Of a stretch of DNA of 5,528 nt, positions 1-5,528 are shown piece by piece. Position 1 is the stretch's first letter, and every line of letters begins with the position of its first letter. Below the pieces are notes generated by a model. That model was not told the DNA's origin. It saw only the letters and a program-made list of their open reading frames with translations, and did no database searches. The DNA lies in contig UQZC01000108.1 in NCBI GenBank assembly GCA_900545505.1, positions 1 through 5,528 on the forward strand, in the 5' to 3' direction. The stretch comes from an uncultured Collinsella sp. (GTDB lineage: Bacteria; Actinomycetota; Coriobacteriia; Coriobacteriales; Coriobacteriaceae). The position numbers and the translations under genes were made by a program.

Positions 1-102
1 GCCCGGCCCATTTGCGCTCACGGCGCGGGTTACACGGTCAAATGGTACGACGTACCCGCCGCGGCGCACGTAAAGATCGATCCCGCCACCTTCCGCCCCT
101 AG
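1..102 (+). CDS. C-terminal fragment of an unidentified protein
   Basis: The first reading frame is open from the window edge to a TAG at 100-102 and gives 33 residues ending KIDPATFRP. Third codon positions are almost all G or C, as expected for a real gene in this genome. Of the two other forward frames, one closes at a TAA and the other gives an arginine-rich shadow product. The fragment contains GYTVKWYDVPAAAHVKI, which I do not recognise as any family. The start lies upstream of the window, so length, domains and function cannot be judged. A palindromic element begins 28 bp after the stop and could act as its terminator. Confidence 0.6.
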   Translation, partial: ARPICAHGAGYTVKWYDVPAAAHVKIDPATFRP

Positions 103-130
103 CGAGCAGCAGACGCCGAGTTTTTCGGCC

Positions 131-165
131 ACATGTGACAAAGGGATAGCTCCTTTGTCACATGC
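131..165. repeat. 35-bp palindromic intergenic element, copy 1 (possible terminator)
   Basis: The arms catgtgacaaagg (132-144) and cctttgtcacatg (152-164) are perfect 13-bp inverted repeats around a 7-nt loop. The element aligns without gaps to copies at 3871-3905 and 5127-5161, and all three are centred palindromes of about 35 positions. As RNA it would form a strong hairpin about 30 nt after the upstream stop codon. No clear U-run follows, so it is a poor textbook intrinsic terminator. It could instead be a dispersed repeat or a protein-binding palindrome. Confidence 0.75.
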
Positions 166-167
166 TA

Positions 168-205
168 TTGGTATAACTTGGTATAAGTTGGTATAACTAT
201 TACCA
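168..205 (+). promoter_or_regulatory. Triple 10-bp tandem repeat with promoter/operator features
   Basis: The unit TTGGTATAAC occurs three times head to tail (168-177, 178-187, 188-197); the middle copy ends in G instead of C. That one change creates an inverted repeat, AACTT-N5-AAGTT, at 175-189. A second inverted repeat, TGGTA-N7-TACCA, spans 189-205. Each unit holds a TATAA(C/G) hexamer resembling a -10 box. TTGGTA (168-173) and TATAAC (192-197) are 18 bp apart and make a plausible promoter, with a start near 204 and a leader of about 28 nt. Repeats spaced by one helical turn suggest a regulator binding cooperatively on one DNA face. The promoter and operator roles are inference. Confidence 0.55.
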
Positions 206-220
206 GGGTTTGCCAATCCG

Positions 221-226
221 AGGAGG
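221..226 (+). promoter_or_regulatory. Strong Shine-Dalgarno AGGAGG for the ATPase start at 232
   Basis: AGGAGG lies 5 nt upstream of the ATG at 232. It decides the start of the following gene. The long open frame alone would start at GTG 323, which has no ribosome-binding site and would omit the conserved N-terminal segment. The best initiation signal therefore feeds a frame that closes after 22 codons. Confidence 0.8.
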
Positions 227-231
227 CCGAC

Positions 232-1363
232 ATGAATCCAAATCCCTTTATGCCCACGGCTGGCAAGCGGCCTCCGATACTCATCGGCCGCGACCCTTGA
301 GCGCCAGAATCTCCAAACCGTTGTGGAGGAAGGGCTCGATAACGGCGCCGGAGCGCCGGGTAGGCTCATGCTCATTACGGGAAACCGCGGCTGTGGCAAG
401 ACGGTTCTCCTGCGGGAGCTGCAGCGTTTAGCTAGCGAGCGCGGATGGGCGGTTGTCTCCGATTCCGCTTCGCTTGGCTTATGCGACCGCTTGGCCGACG
501 CGCTTCGCTCGAATAAACCCGTTGTGACGTCAATGGAGTTCGGTTCGTCGTTTGGCCGGATGTCGGTCGAGGCGGCGCGAGCAAAGGGCGAGACGTTGCG
601 CGGGCTGGTCAACGAGCGCCTCAAGAGGCTCGGTCCAGGCCAGGGCATACTGTTTGCGATTGACGAGGCTCAATCGGCGTCTATCGAGGAACTGGCGGCT
701 CTTGCCGTTCTCTATCAGCAGGTGCTCGGAGACCAGGATGCCACGGGCCTGCCCGATAGCGACCAGCGCGGTCTTGCGCTGGTGTTCGCCGGCTTACCCA
801 GTATAGTTGACGACCTGCTCGAAGAGCCGAGCGTGACGTTTTTGCGGCGTGCCCAGCGGCGTACGCTGGGTGCGATATCCTTGCCCAACGTGCGTGATTC
901 ATATATCCAGACAGTCGAGAGTACCGGTCTTTGCGTTGACGCGGAGACGGCGGACCTTGCGGCGCGCAAGAGCATGGGGCATCCCTATATGGTTCAGCTG
1001 GTGGGATATTACATGTGGCGGTCTGCTGTCCGGCGTGGCTCGCAGGTCATCGAAAGGCGCGATGTCGAGGATGGCCATGCGGATGCCGTCTCCGAGTTCT
1101 ACGAAGCGGTCGACGCGCCCCTGTATTATGGGCTGCGCAGTCCACAGCGCCTCTTTATCGAGGCCATGGCGGTTGACGAGGGCAAACCGACGCGCATGGC
1201 GGATATCATTGAGCGTTGCGATCGCACCCAGAGCTGGGCGAGTAAATATCGCGCAAGCCTGATTCGCGAGCGCGTCATCGAGGCTGCCGGATACGGCCTC
1301 GTCCGGTTTACCGTGCCCATGCTGGGCGTGTACATTCGCGATCGAGTTTTATGGCATGAGTAG
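232..1363 (+). CDS. ORC/Cdc6-like AAA ATPase with C-terminal winged helix, frameshifted after codon 22
   Basis: This is a predicted AAA-family ATPase (AAA_16 / ORC-like). From ATG 232 the frame reads MNPNPFMPTAGKRPP...IGRDP and stops at TGA 298-300. The +1 frame then continues from GAG 299 to TAG 1361-1363. Skipping one base joins them into about 376 residues and restores the spacing of the paralogue at 3910-5010 (IGRDPERQNL against AGRQQIIRDL, no gap). Counting from GTG 323, the downstream part (346 residues) has Walker A GNRGCGKT at 20-27, Walker B ILFAIDE at 109-115, the segment TFLRRAQ near 172-178, QLVGYY near 225-230 and a winged-helix-like tail from about 272. The last 8 bp overlap the UvrA-like gene. 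The shift could be a real mutation (pseudogene), an assembly error or, less likely, recoding. Initiation at GTG 323 would leave a protein without its N-terminal lid. The substrate or DNA target is unknown. Confidence 0.8.
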
Positions 1364-3869
1364 GGTGATAAAGGTGACGGAACAGAAGATGAGCCCGCAG
1401 GCTATCGAGGTGCGTGGCGCGCGTGTCCATAACCTTAAGGACATCGATATTGATATCCCGCTGGGAAAGCTCGTGGGTATTGCCGGCGTGTCGGGTTCGG
1501 GCAAGAGTTCGCTGGCACTGGGGGTTCTTTATGCCGAGGGCTCGCGTCGCTACTTGGAAGCACTTAGCACCTATACTCGACGTCGCCTGACGCAGGCCGA
1601 ACACGCCCAGGTGGACGAGGTGCTGCACGTGCCGGCGGCGCTCGCGCTGCACCAGCGTCCGAGCGTGCCGGGCGTGCGCTCCACCTTTGGCACTATGACC
1701 GAGCTCAACAACAGCCTGCGTCTGCTCTTTAGCCGTTGCGCCCATCACGTGTGCCCGCATTGCGGGGCGCGTGTGGAGCCAAGCCTCAACGTAGCGGCTG
1801 GCCTGTCGCTCACGTGTCCGACGTGCGGCCGCGAGTTCTACGCTCCGAGCGCCGAGGACCTTGCCTTTAACAGTGGCGGTGCATGCCCCACCTGTGGCGG
1901 CACCGGTGTCATGCGCGAGGTGGACGAGGCGAGCCTGGTGCCCGACGAGTCAAAGACCATCAACGAAGGTGCGGTGCTTCCCTGGGGTACGCTCATGTGG
2001 GATTTGATGAAGCAGGTCGCCGGCGAGATGGGCGTGCGCACCGACGTGCCGTTTAACCAGCTCACGCCTCAAGAGCGCGATATCGTGTTCCACGGTCCGG
2101 CGGTTAAGAAGCACATTCTCTACGTTCCCAAAAACGGCGAGGGCGCCACGCCGCTCGACTTTACCTATTACAACGCCGTCTATACCGTCGAGAATGCGCT
2201 CGCCAAGGTTAAGGACGATAAGGGGCTCAAACGCGTTGCGCGCTTTTTGCGCGAGGGGCCATGCCGCGACTGTGGTGGCACGCGTCTTTCCGAGGCTGCG
2301 CGCCAGCCCCAAGTGCGCGGTATCAATCTGGCGCAAGCGGCGGCCATGACGCTGGGCGGGGCGATTGAGTGGGTGCGCGGGGTGCCCGCATCCTTGCCGC
2401 CCGAGATGCGGCCCATGGCGACGGATATCTGCGATTCGTTTTTGAGCGCGGCCCGTCGCCTGGTCGACCTGGGTCTTGATTACCTTTCACTCGATCGCGC
2501 CGGTGCCACGCTCTCCACGGGTGAGCGCCAGCGCGTGCAACTTGCTCGCGTGGTGCGCAACCGATCGACAGGCGTGCTTTATGTGTTGGACGAGCCCTCG
2601 ATTGGCCTGCATCCGGCAAATGTCGACGGCCTGGTTGGTGTGATGCGCGACCTGGTAGGCGACGGCAACACCGTGGCCGTTGTCGACCACGATACGCGCG
2701 TACTGGCGGAAGCCGACTATCTGGTCGAGATGGGCCCCGTCGCCGGAGCAGGCGGCGGTAACGTGATCGCTGCCGGTACAGTAGACGAGGTCGAGCAATC
2801 GCGGGGCAGCCGCATCGCTCCGTTTCTGCGCGCAGAGCCCAAGCGTTTGCGTCCACAGGTGACTGACGACGAAATGTTCGACCAGGGCCACATCCGTATG
2901 GCAACCGATACCATCCATACTGTCAAACCGCTCGAAGTCGATATCCCGCGCGGCCGTCTCGTTGCGGTGACGGGCGTTTCGGGTTCGGGCAAGACGACGT
3001 TGGTGCTTGAGACGCTCATCCCGGCGCTTAAGGCGCAGACAGCCGGCGAGCGCCTGCCGGGGCACGTGCGTTGGGTCGATGCCGAAGGCATTGCCCGCGC
3101 AAACCTGATTGACGCCACGCCTATCGGCGCCAACGTGCGCTCGACGGTGGCGACTTATGCCGACATCCATGACGAGCTGCGTCGTGCCTTTGCCCGTACG
3201 CCCGAGGCCAAGGCAGCTGGCTACAAGGCGGGTGCCTTTAGCTATAACACCGGCGCGTTGCGCTGCCCTACGTGCGACGGCACGGGCTCGATATCGCTCG
3301 ACGTACAGTTTTTGCCCGATGTCGAGATCGTCTGCCCAGCATGTCGCGGTTCGCGTTATGCAGACGCGGCTTCGCGTATCCATCGCGAGGGCAAGGACGG
3401 GAGTCTACTTACGTTGCCGCAGATCATGGACATGAGTGTGGACGAGGCTATCGACGTCACGCTGGGACTCAAGAAGGTTCAGACGCGCTTGCAGACCTTG
3501 CACGACCTGGGCCTGGGCTATCTCACACTTGGCGAGCCCACACCGGCGCTTTCGGGCGGCGAGGCGCAGCGTCTTAAGCTCGCGAGCGAGATGGGTCGTG
3601 TGCAGGACGATGCCGTATTTGTGTTCGACGAGCCCACGATCGGACTACATCCGCTCGATGTTCAGGTGTTGCTGAGTGTGTTCGACGGCCTTGTCGCCAA
3701 GGGCGCCACGGTTATCGTGATCGAGCATGACCTCGACCTTATCCGTAACGCCGATTATGTGATCGACATGGGTCCGGGCGGTGGTGATGCGGGCGGGCAA
3801 ATCGTCTGCGCCGGTACGCCGGGCGACATCGCAGCTTGCTCCGCAAGCATCACCGGCCGCTACCTATAG
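1356..3869 (+). CDS. uvrA: UvrA-type ABC ATPase lacking the UvrB-binding domain (class II / UvrA2-like)
   Basis: This 837-residue protein has two UvrA-type ABC ATPase halves; full UvrA has about 940 residues. Half I has Walker A GVSGSGKS (44-51), signature LSTGE (386-390), Walker B VLYVLDEPS (407-415) and switch VVDHD (442-446). Half II has Walker A GVSGSGKT (540-547), signature LSGGE (732-736), Walker B VFVFDEPT (754-761) and IEHD (789-792). Zinc-type CxxC pairs lie at 154/157 with 177/180, at 637/640 with 660/663, and at 133/136 and 303/306. Only 17 residues separate Cys136 from Cys154, where canonical UvrA has a UvrB-binding domain of roughly 100 or more residues. UvrA recognises DNA lesions and hands them to UvrB; proteins of this shorter class (Deinococcus UvrA2, Streptomyces DrrC-like) are linked to tolerance of DNA-binding drugs. 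Damage-scanning without UvrB is thus likely. ATG 1356 overlaps the upstream stop, suggesting coupling; ATG 1389 is an alternative start. A housekeeping uvrA is probably encoded elsewhere. Confidence 0.9.
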   Translation: MSRVIKVTEQKMSPQAIEVRGARVHNLKDIDIDIPLGKLVGIAGVSGSGKSSLALGVLYAEGSRRYLEALSTYTRRRLTQAEHAQVDEVLHVPAALALHQRPSVPGVRSTFGTMTELNNSLRLLFSRCAHHVCPHCGARVEPSLNVAAGLSLTCPTCGREFYAPSAEDLAFNSGGACPTCGGTGVMREVDEASLVPDESKTINEGAVLPWGTLMWDLMKQVAGEMGVRTDVPFNQLTPQERDIVFHGPAVKKHILYVPKNGEGATPLDFTYYNAVYTVENALAKVKDDKGLKRVARFLREGPCRDCGGTRLSEAARQPQVRGINLAQAAAMTLGGAIEWVRGVPASLPPEMRPMATDICDSFLSAARRLVDLGLDYLSLDRAGATLSTGERQRVQLARVVRNRSTGVLYVLDEPSIGLHPANVDGLVGVMRDLVGDGNTVAVVDHDTRVLAEADYLVEMGPVAGAGGGNVIAAGTVDEVEQSRGSRIAPFLRAEPKRLRPQVTDDEMFDQGHIRMATDTIHTVKPLEVDIPRGRLVAVTGVSGSGKTTLVLETLIPALKAQTAGERLPGHVRWVDAEGIARANLIDATPIGANVRSTVATYADIHDELRRAFARTPEAKAAGYKAGAFSYNTGALRCPTCDGTGSISLDVQFLPDVEIVCPACRGSRYADAASRIHREGKDGSLLTLPQIMDMSVDEAIDVTLGLKKVQTRLQTLHDLGLGYLTLGEPTPALSGGEAQRLKLASEMGRVQDDAVFVFDEPTIGLHPLDVQVLLSVFDGLVAKGATVIVIEHDLDLIRNADYVIDMGPGGGDAGGQIVCAGTPGDIAACSASITGRYL

Positions 3870-3870
3870 A

Positions 3871-3905
3871 CAATGAGGCAAAGGGACTGCCTCTTTGTCA
3901 CATTG
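3871..3905. repeat. 35-bp palindromic element, copy 2, between convergent genes (likely bidirectional terminator)
   Basis: The element fills almost the whole 40-bp gap between two convergent stop codons. The outer arms, caatgaggcaaag (3871-3883) and ctttgtcacattg (3893-3905), pair with one mismatch and one G-U. A competing inner hairpin, gaggca (3875-3880) with tgcctc (3888-3893), is perfect. A T-rich stretch, atttctattt, follows at 3906-3915 on the plus strand, so termination of the UvrA-like transcript is plausible. Its position suggests termination in both directions. It aligns without gaps to copies 1 and 3. Confidence 0.75.
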
Positions 3906-3909
3906 ATTT

Positions 3910-5010
3910 CTATTTCACGCATTGAGCCGCGAGATAGTCGCGGAAGAATGGCAATTCAAATGCGACGACCCCTCGTCCTCGTTCTCCGATGATGCCGGCA
4001 TCTATCATGCGGCGTCGGTAGCGGGAGACCTGCTGCGGCGAACGCTTAAGGCGCTCGATAAGGTCGGCGGTGGTGGACTCTTCTTCGTCATCGAGCATGG
4101 CGATGAGGAATCGCTTGTCCTCTGCAGTGAGTTCCCGATAGGTTGCCGCGAGGATTCGGTCGTCCATCTCGTCGCGCGCGATTTTGATTCCCAGGTCAAA
4201 GTCGCGTGACGAGATTTCCTTCGAATCGCTTGTGAGATCCCAGGCACGGTAGCCTACGAGTTGCAATAGGAAGGGAAAACCAGAGATCGAGCGAACGGCT
4301 CTATCGATTCCCTCGGCATCTGCCAGGCGATCGTTTTCCTGGATTGTGCGGATCAAGGCCTCGCGCACGTCATAGTCGGCAATGCGACCCAGATGATATT
4401 GTTGGGCGCGGCGAAGGAACGAGACCGTCTTGTGGTTCAGCAACGTCGAGACATTGTTGGGAAGTCCCGCCATGAGCAGGGCGACGCGTTTCCCATCGGT
4501 CACAAAGTGCTGATACGTCGCTGCGAGCTGAATCATCTCGTCGAGTGTCGGGTCCACCTCGTCAACCGTGACGAGCAGACCGGTGCCCGCCTCGTTGAGC
4601 TGGTCGATGATGTCGCTCATGCGATAACGCCAGGTTGAGGCATCGTGGACACGATTGACCTCGATGCTGCCGAGCGGTGCAATTCCGAGGCCGGTGACTT
4701 CGAAGTGGTTGGACGGGTCGATGAGATGGGCTGCGGCGCGTTTCGCCCCGAACTCGAGTTCCTCAAGCATTCCCGGGAGCGCGGTCGTCTTTACGGCTAT
4801 CCAGCCGTGGGATTCCGCCCTTGTCGCGAGCGACGACATGAGAGCGGTTTTACCGGTTCCACGCGCGCCTGAGAAGATCGAGGTCAATTCTGGGCGCCTG
4901 CGCTGGCTCAAGAAGGCACGGTCCAAATCCCGAATAATCTGTTGTCTGCCAGCGAGATGGGCGGGAACCTCACCAAAACTGGGGGTAAACGGGTTCTCGA
5001 GATATTCCAC
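3910..5010 (-). CDS. ORC/Cdc6-like AAA ATPase with C-terminal winged helix (intact paralogue)
   Basis: This 366-residue predicted ATP-binding protein is cytosolic, with no signal peptide or membrane segment. It has a conserved N-terminal segment ENPFTPSFG with LAGR (19-22), Walker A GARGTGKT (48-55), Walker B LLVTVDE (145-151), a sensor-like LLMAGLP (178-184), SFLRRAQ (197-203) and FPFLLQLVGY (245-254). From about 295 to 360 a basic helical region (RSPQQVSRYRRRMIDAG) followed by a strand-rich end looks like a winged helix. It matches the ATPase at 232-1363 along its whole length, so the two are paralogues. The start is GTG at 5010, with AAAGGAG 6-7 nt upstream and an in-frame stop just before it. 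It converges on the UvrA-like gene and ends 4 bp from the shared palindrome. Relatives bind ATP and often DNA; its own target and role are unknown. Confidence 0.85.
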   Translation of the reverse strand: MEYLENPFTPSFGEVPAHLAGRQQIIRDLDRAFLSQRRRPELTSIFSGARGTGKTALMSSLATRAESHGWIAVKTTALPGMLEELEFGAKRAAAHLIDPSNHFEVTGLGIAPLGSIEVNRVHDASTWRYRMSDIIDQLNEAGTGLLVTVDEVDPTLDEMIQLAATYQHFVTDGKRVALLMAGLPNNVSTLLNHKTVSFLRRAQQYHLGRIADYDVREALIRTIQENDRLADAEGIDRAVRSISGFPFLLQLVGYRAWDLTSDSKEISSRDFDLGIKIARDEMDDRILAATYRELTAEDKRFLIAMLDDEEESTTADLIERLKRSPQQVSRYRRRMIDAGIIGERGRGVVAFELPFFRDYLAAQCVK

Positions 5011-5014
5011 AAGG

Positions 5015-5070
5015 CTCTCCTTTCACACCGCCGTTTAACTTCATTTTACTTTAGTTAATTCTGATTAAAA
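5015..5070 (-). promoter_or_regulatory. Ribosome-binding site and AT-rich upstream region of the minus-strand ATPase
   Basis: Read on the minus strand, AAAGGAG at 5023-5017 lies 6 nt before the GTG start and fixes that start. Upstream the DNA turns sharply AT-rich. TTAACT (5035-5040) and AGTTAA (5053-5058) form a perfect inverted repeat with a 12-bp gap, and TTAAT (5055-5059) with ATTAA (5064-5068) forms another. TAAAAT at 5048-5043 is a possible -10 box inside the first inverted repeat; the best -35 candidate near 5065-5071 (TTTTAA/CTTTTA) is weak. A regulator binding these palindromes could block the promoter. The promoter and operator assignment is inference. Confidence 0.45.
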
Positions 5071-5126
5071 GTGAGGCTCTTTATCTAGAGCATCAATTGG
5101 GCGTGTGTGCCATCGGCGTGGCGCCT

Positions 5127-5161
5127 GAATGCGACAACGAGACAGTCCCTTTATCACATTC
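5127..5161. repeat. 35-bp palindromic element, copy 3 (degenerate), at the trmL 3' end
   Basis: The sequence from gaatg (5127-5131) to cattc (5157-5161) is an imperfect 35-bp palindrome centred on 5144, with 13 of 17 arm pairs matching. The inner GAGAC/GTCCC and the terminal gaatg/cattc pairings are the strongest parts. It shares the half-site tcacatt with the other copies and aligns to them gaplessly. It overlaps the last two codons and stop of the methyltransferase gene, so it may terminate that transcript. Copies 1 and 3 bracket the ATPase-UvrA-ATPase block. Confidence 0.65.
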
Positions 5162-5528
5162 CCGGAAAGCCTGTTTGGCGCAGGGCTTCGTAGAGGACGA
5201 TGGCGGCGCTGTTGGAGAGGTTGAGGGCGCTGATGCGGTAGTCGTCCGGATTGATGAAGTTGCCGCAGATATCCTGCCGAAGGATGGCTTCGTGGCTGTC
5301 CTCGGTATGCCCCAGCGATTCCTCGTGAGCTTCCCAAGCCTCGGCGTTATCGAGTGAGTCACAATCGCGCAGCATGGGGATACGCTCGCAACGCTCGGGC
5401 GCCGCGGCAAGCAGTGGCTCGGGAATGCCCGAGCTCTCGCTGCCAAAGACCAAGTAGTCACCATCGCGGTAGGTGCTTTGCGCATAGGTGCGGCGTGCCT
5501 TTTTGGTCAGCAGATGCAGGCGACCATC
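5154..5528 (-). CDS. trmL: tRNA (cytidine(34)-2'-O)-methyltransferase, TrmL-type, 3' part
   Basis: The minus-strand frame is open from the window edge (5528) to TGA at 5156-5154, giving 124 C-terminal residues; the start is outside the window. TrmL is a SPOUT methyltransferase that 2'-O-methylates the wobble nucleotide of certain leucine tRNAs using S-adenosylmethionine. Matching features are DGDYLVFGSESSGIPE (SPOUT motif 2, a knot strand followed by G-x-E-x-x-G-I/L-P), RIPML, and the C-terminal LNLSNSAAIVLYEALRQTGF (motif 3, knot and SAM pocket). Between RIPML and the NLSNS motif lie about 40 extra, mostly acidic residues (CDSLDNAEAWEAH onward); standard TrmL goes almost directly from one to the other. 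The short stretch on the N-terminal side of motif 2 (DGRLHLLTKKARRTYAQ) fits the family. The final codons overlap the third palindromic element. Confidence 0.85.
   Translation of the reverse strand, partial: DGRLHLLTKKARRTYAQSTYRDGDYLVFGSESSGIPEPLLAAAPERCERIPMLRDCDSLDNAEAWEAHEESLGHTEDSHEAILRQDICGNFINPDDYRISALNLSNSAAIVLYEALRQTGFPGM

Noticed and set aside
168..197. Tandem repeats as a possible CRISPR array
   Set aside because: The repeat unit is 10 bp with no spacers between units and no cas genes nearby.
292..301. Programmed +1 frameshifting as the main explanation for the ATPase break
   Set aside because: CCT-TGA resembles +1 slippery contexts only loosely, no SD-like stimulator lies just upstream and no downstream structure is evident; mutation or error is simpler, so recoding is kept only as an alternative.
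210..431. A 73-codon plus-strand frame across the ATPase start
   Set aside because: The product is arginine- and serine-rich with no motif, and its start has no SD; AGGAGG at 221-226 lies inside it and serves ATG 232.
2487..3383. A 298-codon open frame on the minus strand inside the UvrA-like gene
   Set aside because: It lies antisense to an unmistakable UvrA protein, has no family resemblance and no supported start; it follows from the GC-rich codon bias of the real gene.
131..5161. The block between palindrome copies 1 and 3 as a transposon with terminal inverted repeats
   Set aside because: Each copy is itself a palindrome, a third copy lies in the middle, no transposase or integrase is encoded and no target-site duplication was seen.
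5097..5357. An 86-codon plus-strand frame opposite the trmL 3' end
   Set aside because: It is antisense to a clearly recognisable TrmL C-terminus and has no supported ribosome-binding site.

Overview
The window is high-GC bacterial DNA with dense, short-intergenic gene packing and strong G/C preference at third codon positions. The protein style, the form of the TrmL protein and the repeated 35-bp palindromes remind me of Coriobacteriia (Collinsella-like gut Actinomycetota). This assignment comes from general resemblance, not from a marker gene, so it is moderate at best.

Layout. Bases 1-102 are the 3' end of an unidentified forward gene. Bases 103-231 are intergenic and hold a near-perfect 35-bp palindrome, then three 10-bp tandem repeats that carry promoter-like hexamers, then a strong Shine-Dalgarno sequence. 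From 232 to 1363 is a forward AAA ATPase gene (ORC/Cdc6-like, with a C-terminal winged helix) that is frameshifted after codon 22. The overlapping gene at 1356-3869 encodes an 837-residue UvrA-type protein that lacks the UvrB-binding domain. A second 35-bp palindrome lies between this gene and a convergent gene, 3910-5010 on the minus strand, which encodes an intact paralogue of the first ATPase. Bases 5011-5153 are its AT-rich upstream region and contain most of the third 35-bp palindrome. Bases 5154-5528 (minus) are the 3' part of a TrmL-type tRNA methyltransferase whose start lies outside the window.

How the genes may work together. The first ATPase and the UvrA-like gene overlap by 8 bp (ATGAGTAG) and are probably translationally coupled. 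With the convergent second ATPase they form a three-gene block bounded by copies of the same palindrome. A UvrA that cannot recruit UvrB, next to two ORC-like ATPases with DNA-binding-type C-termini, could act in DNA-lesion handling, tolerance of DNA-binding drugs, or regulation. That joint role is inference; the domain architecture and gene order are visible in the sequence.

The observations most worth checking are the ATPase frameshift, the three gaplessly alignable palindromes, the one-helical-turn tandem repeats and the UvrB-independent UvrA/ATPase pairing.
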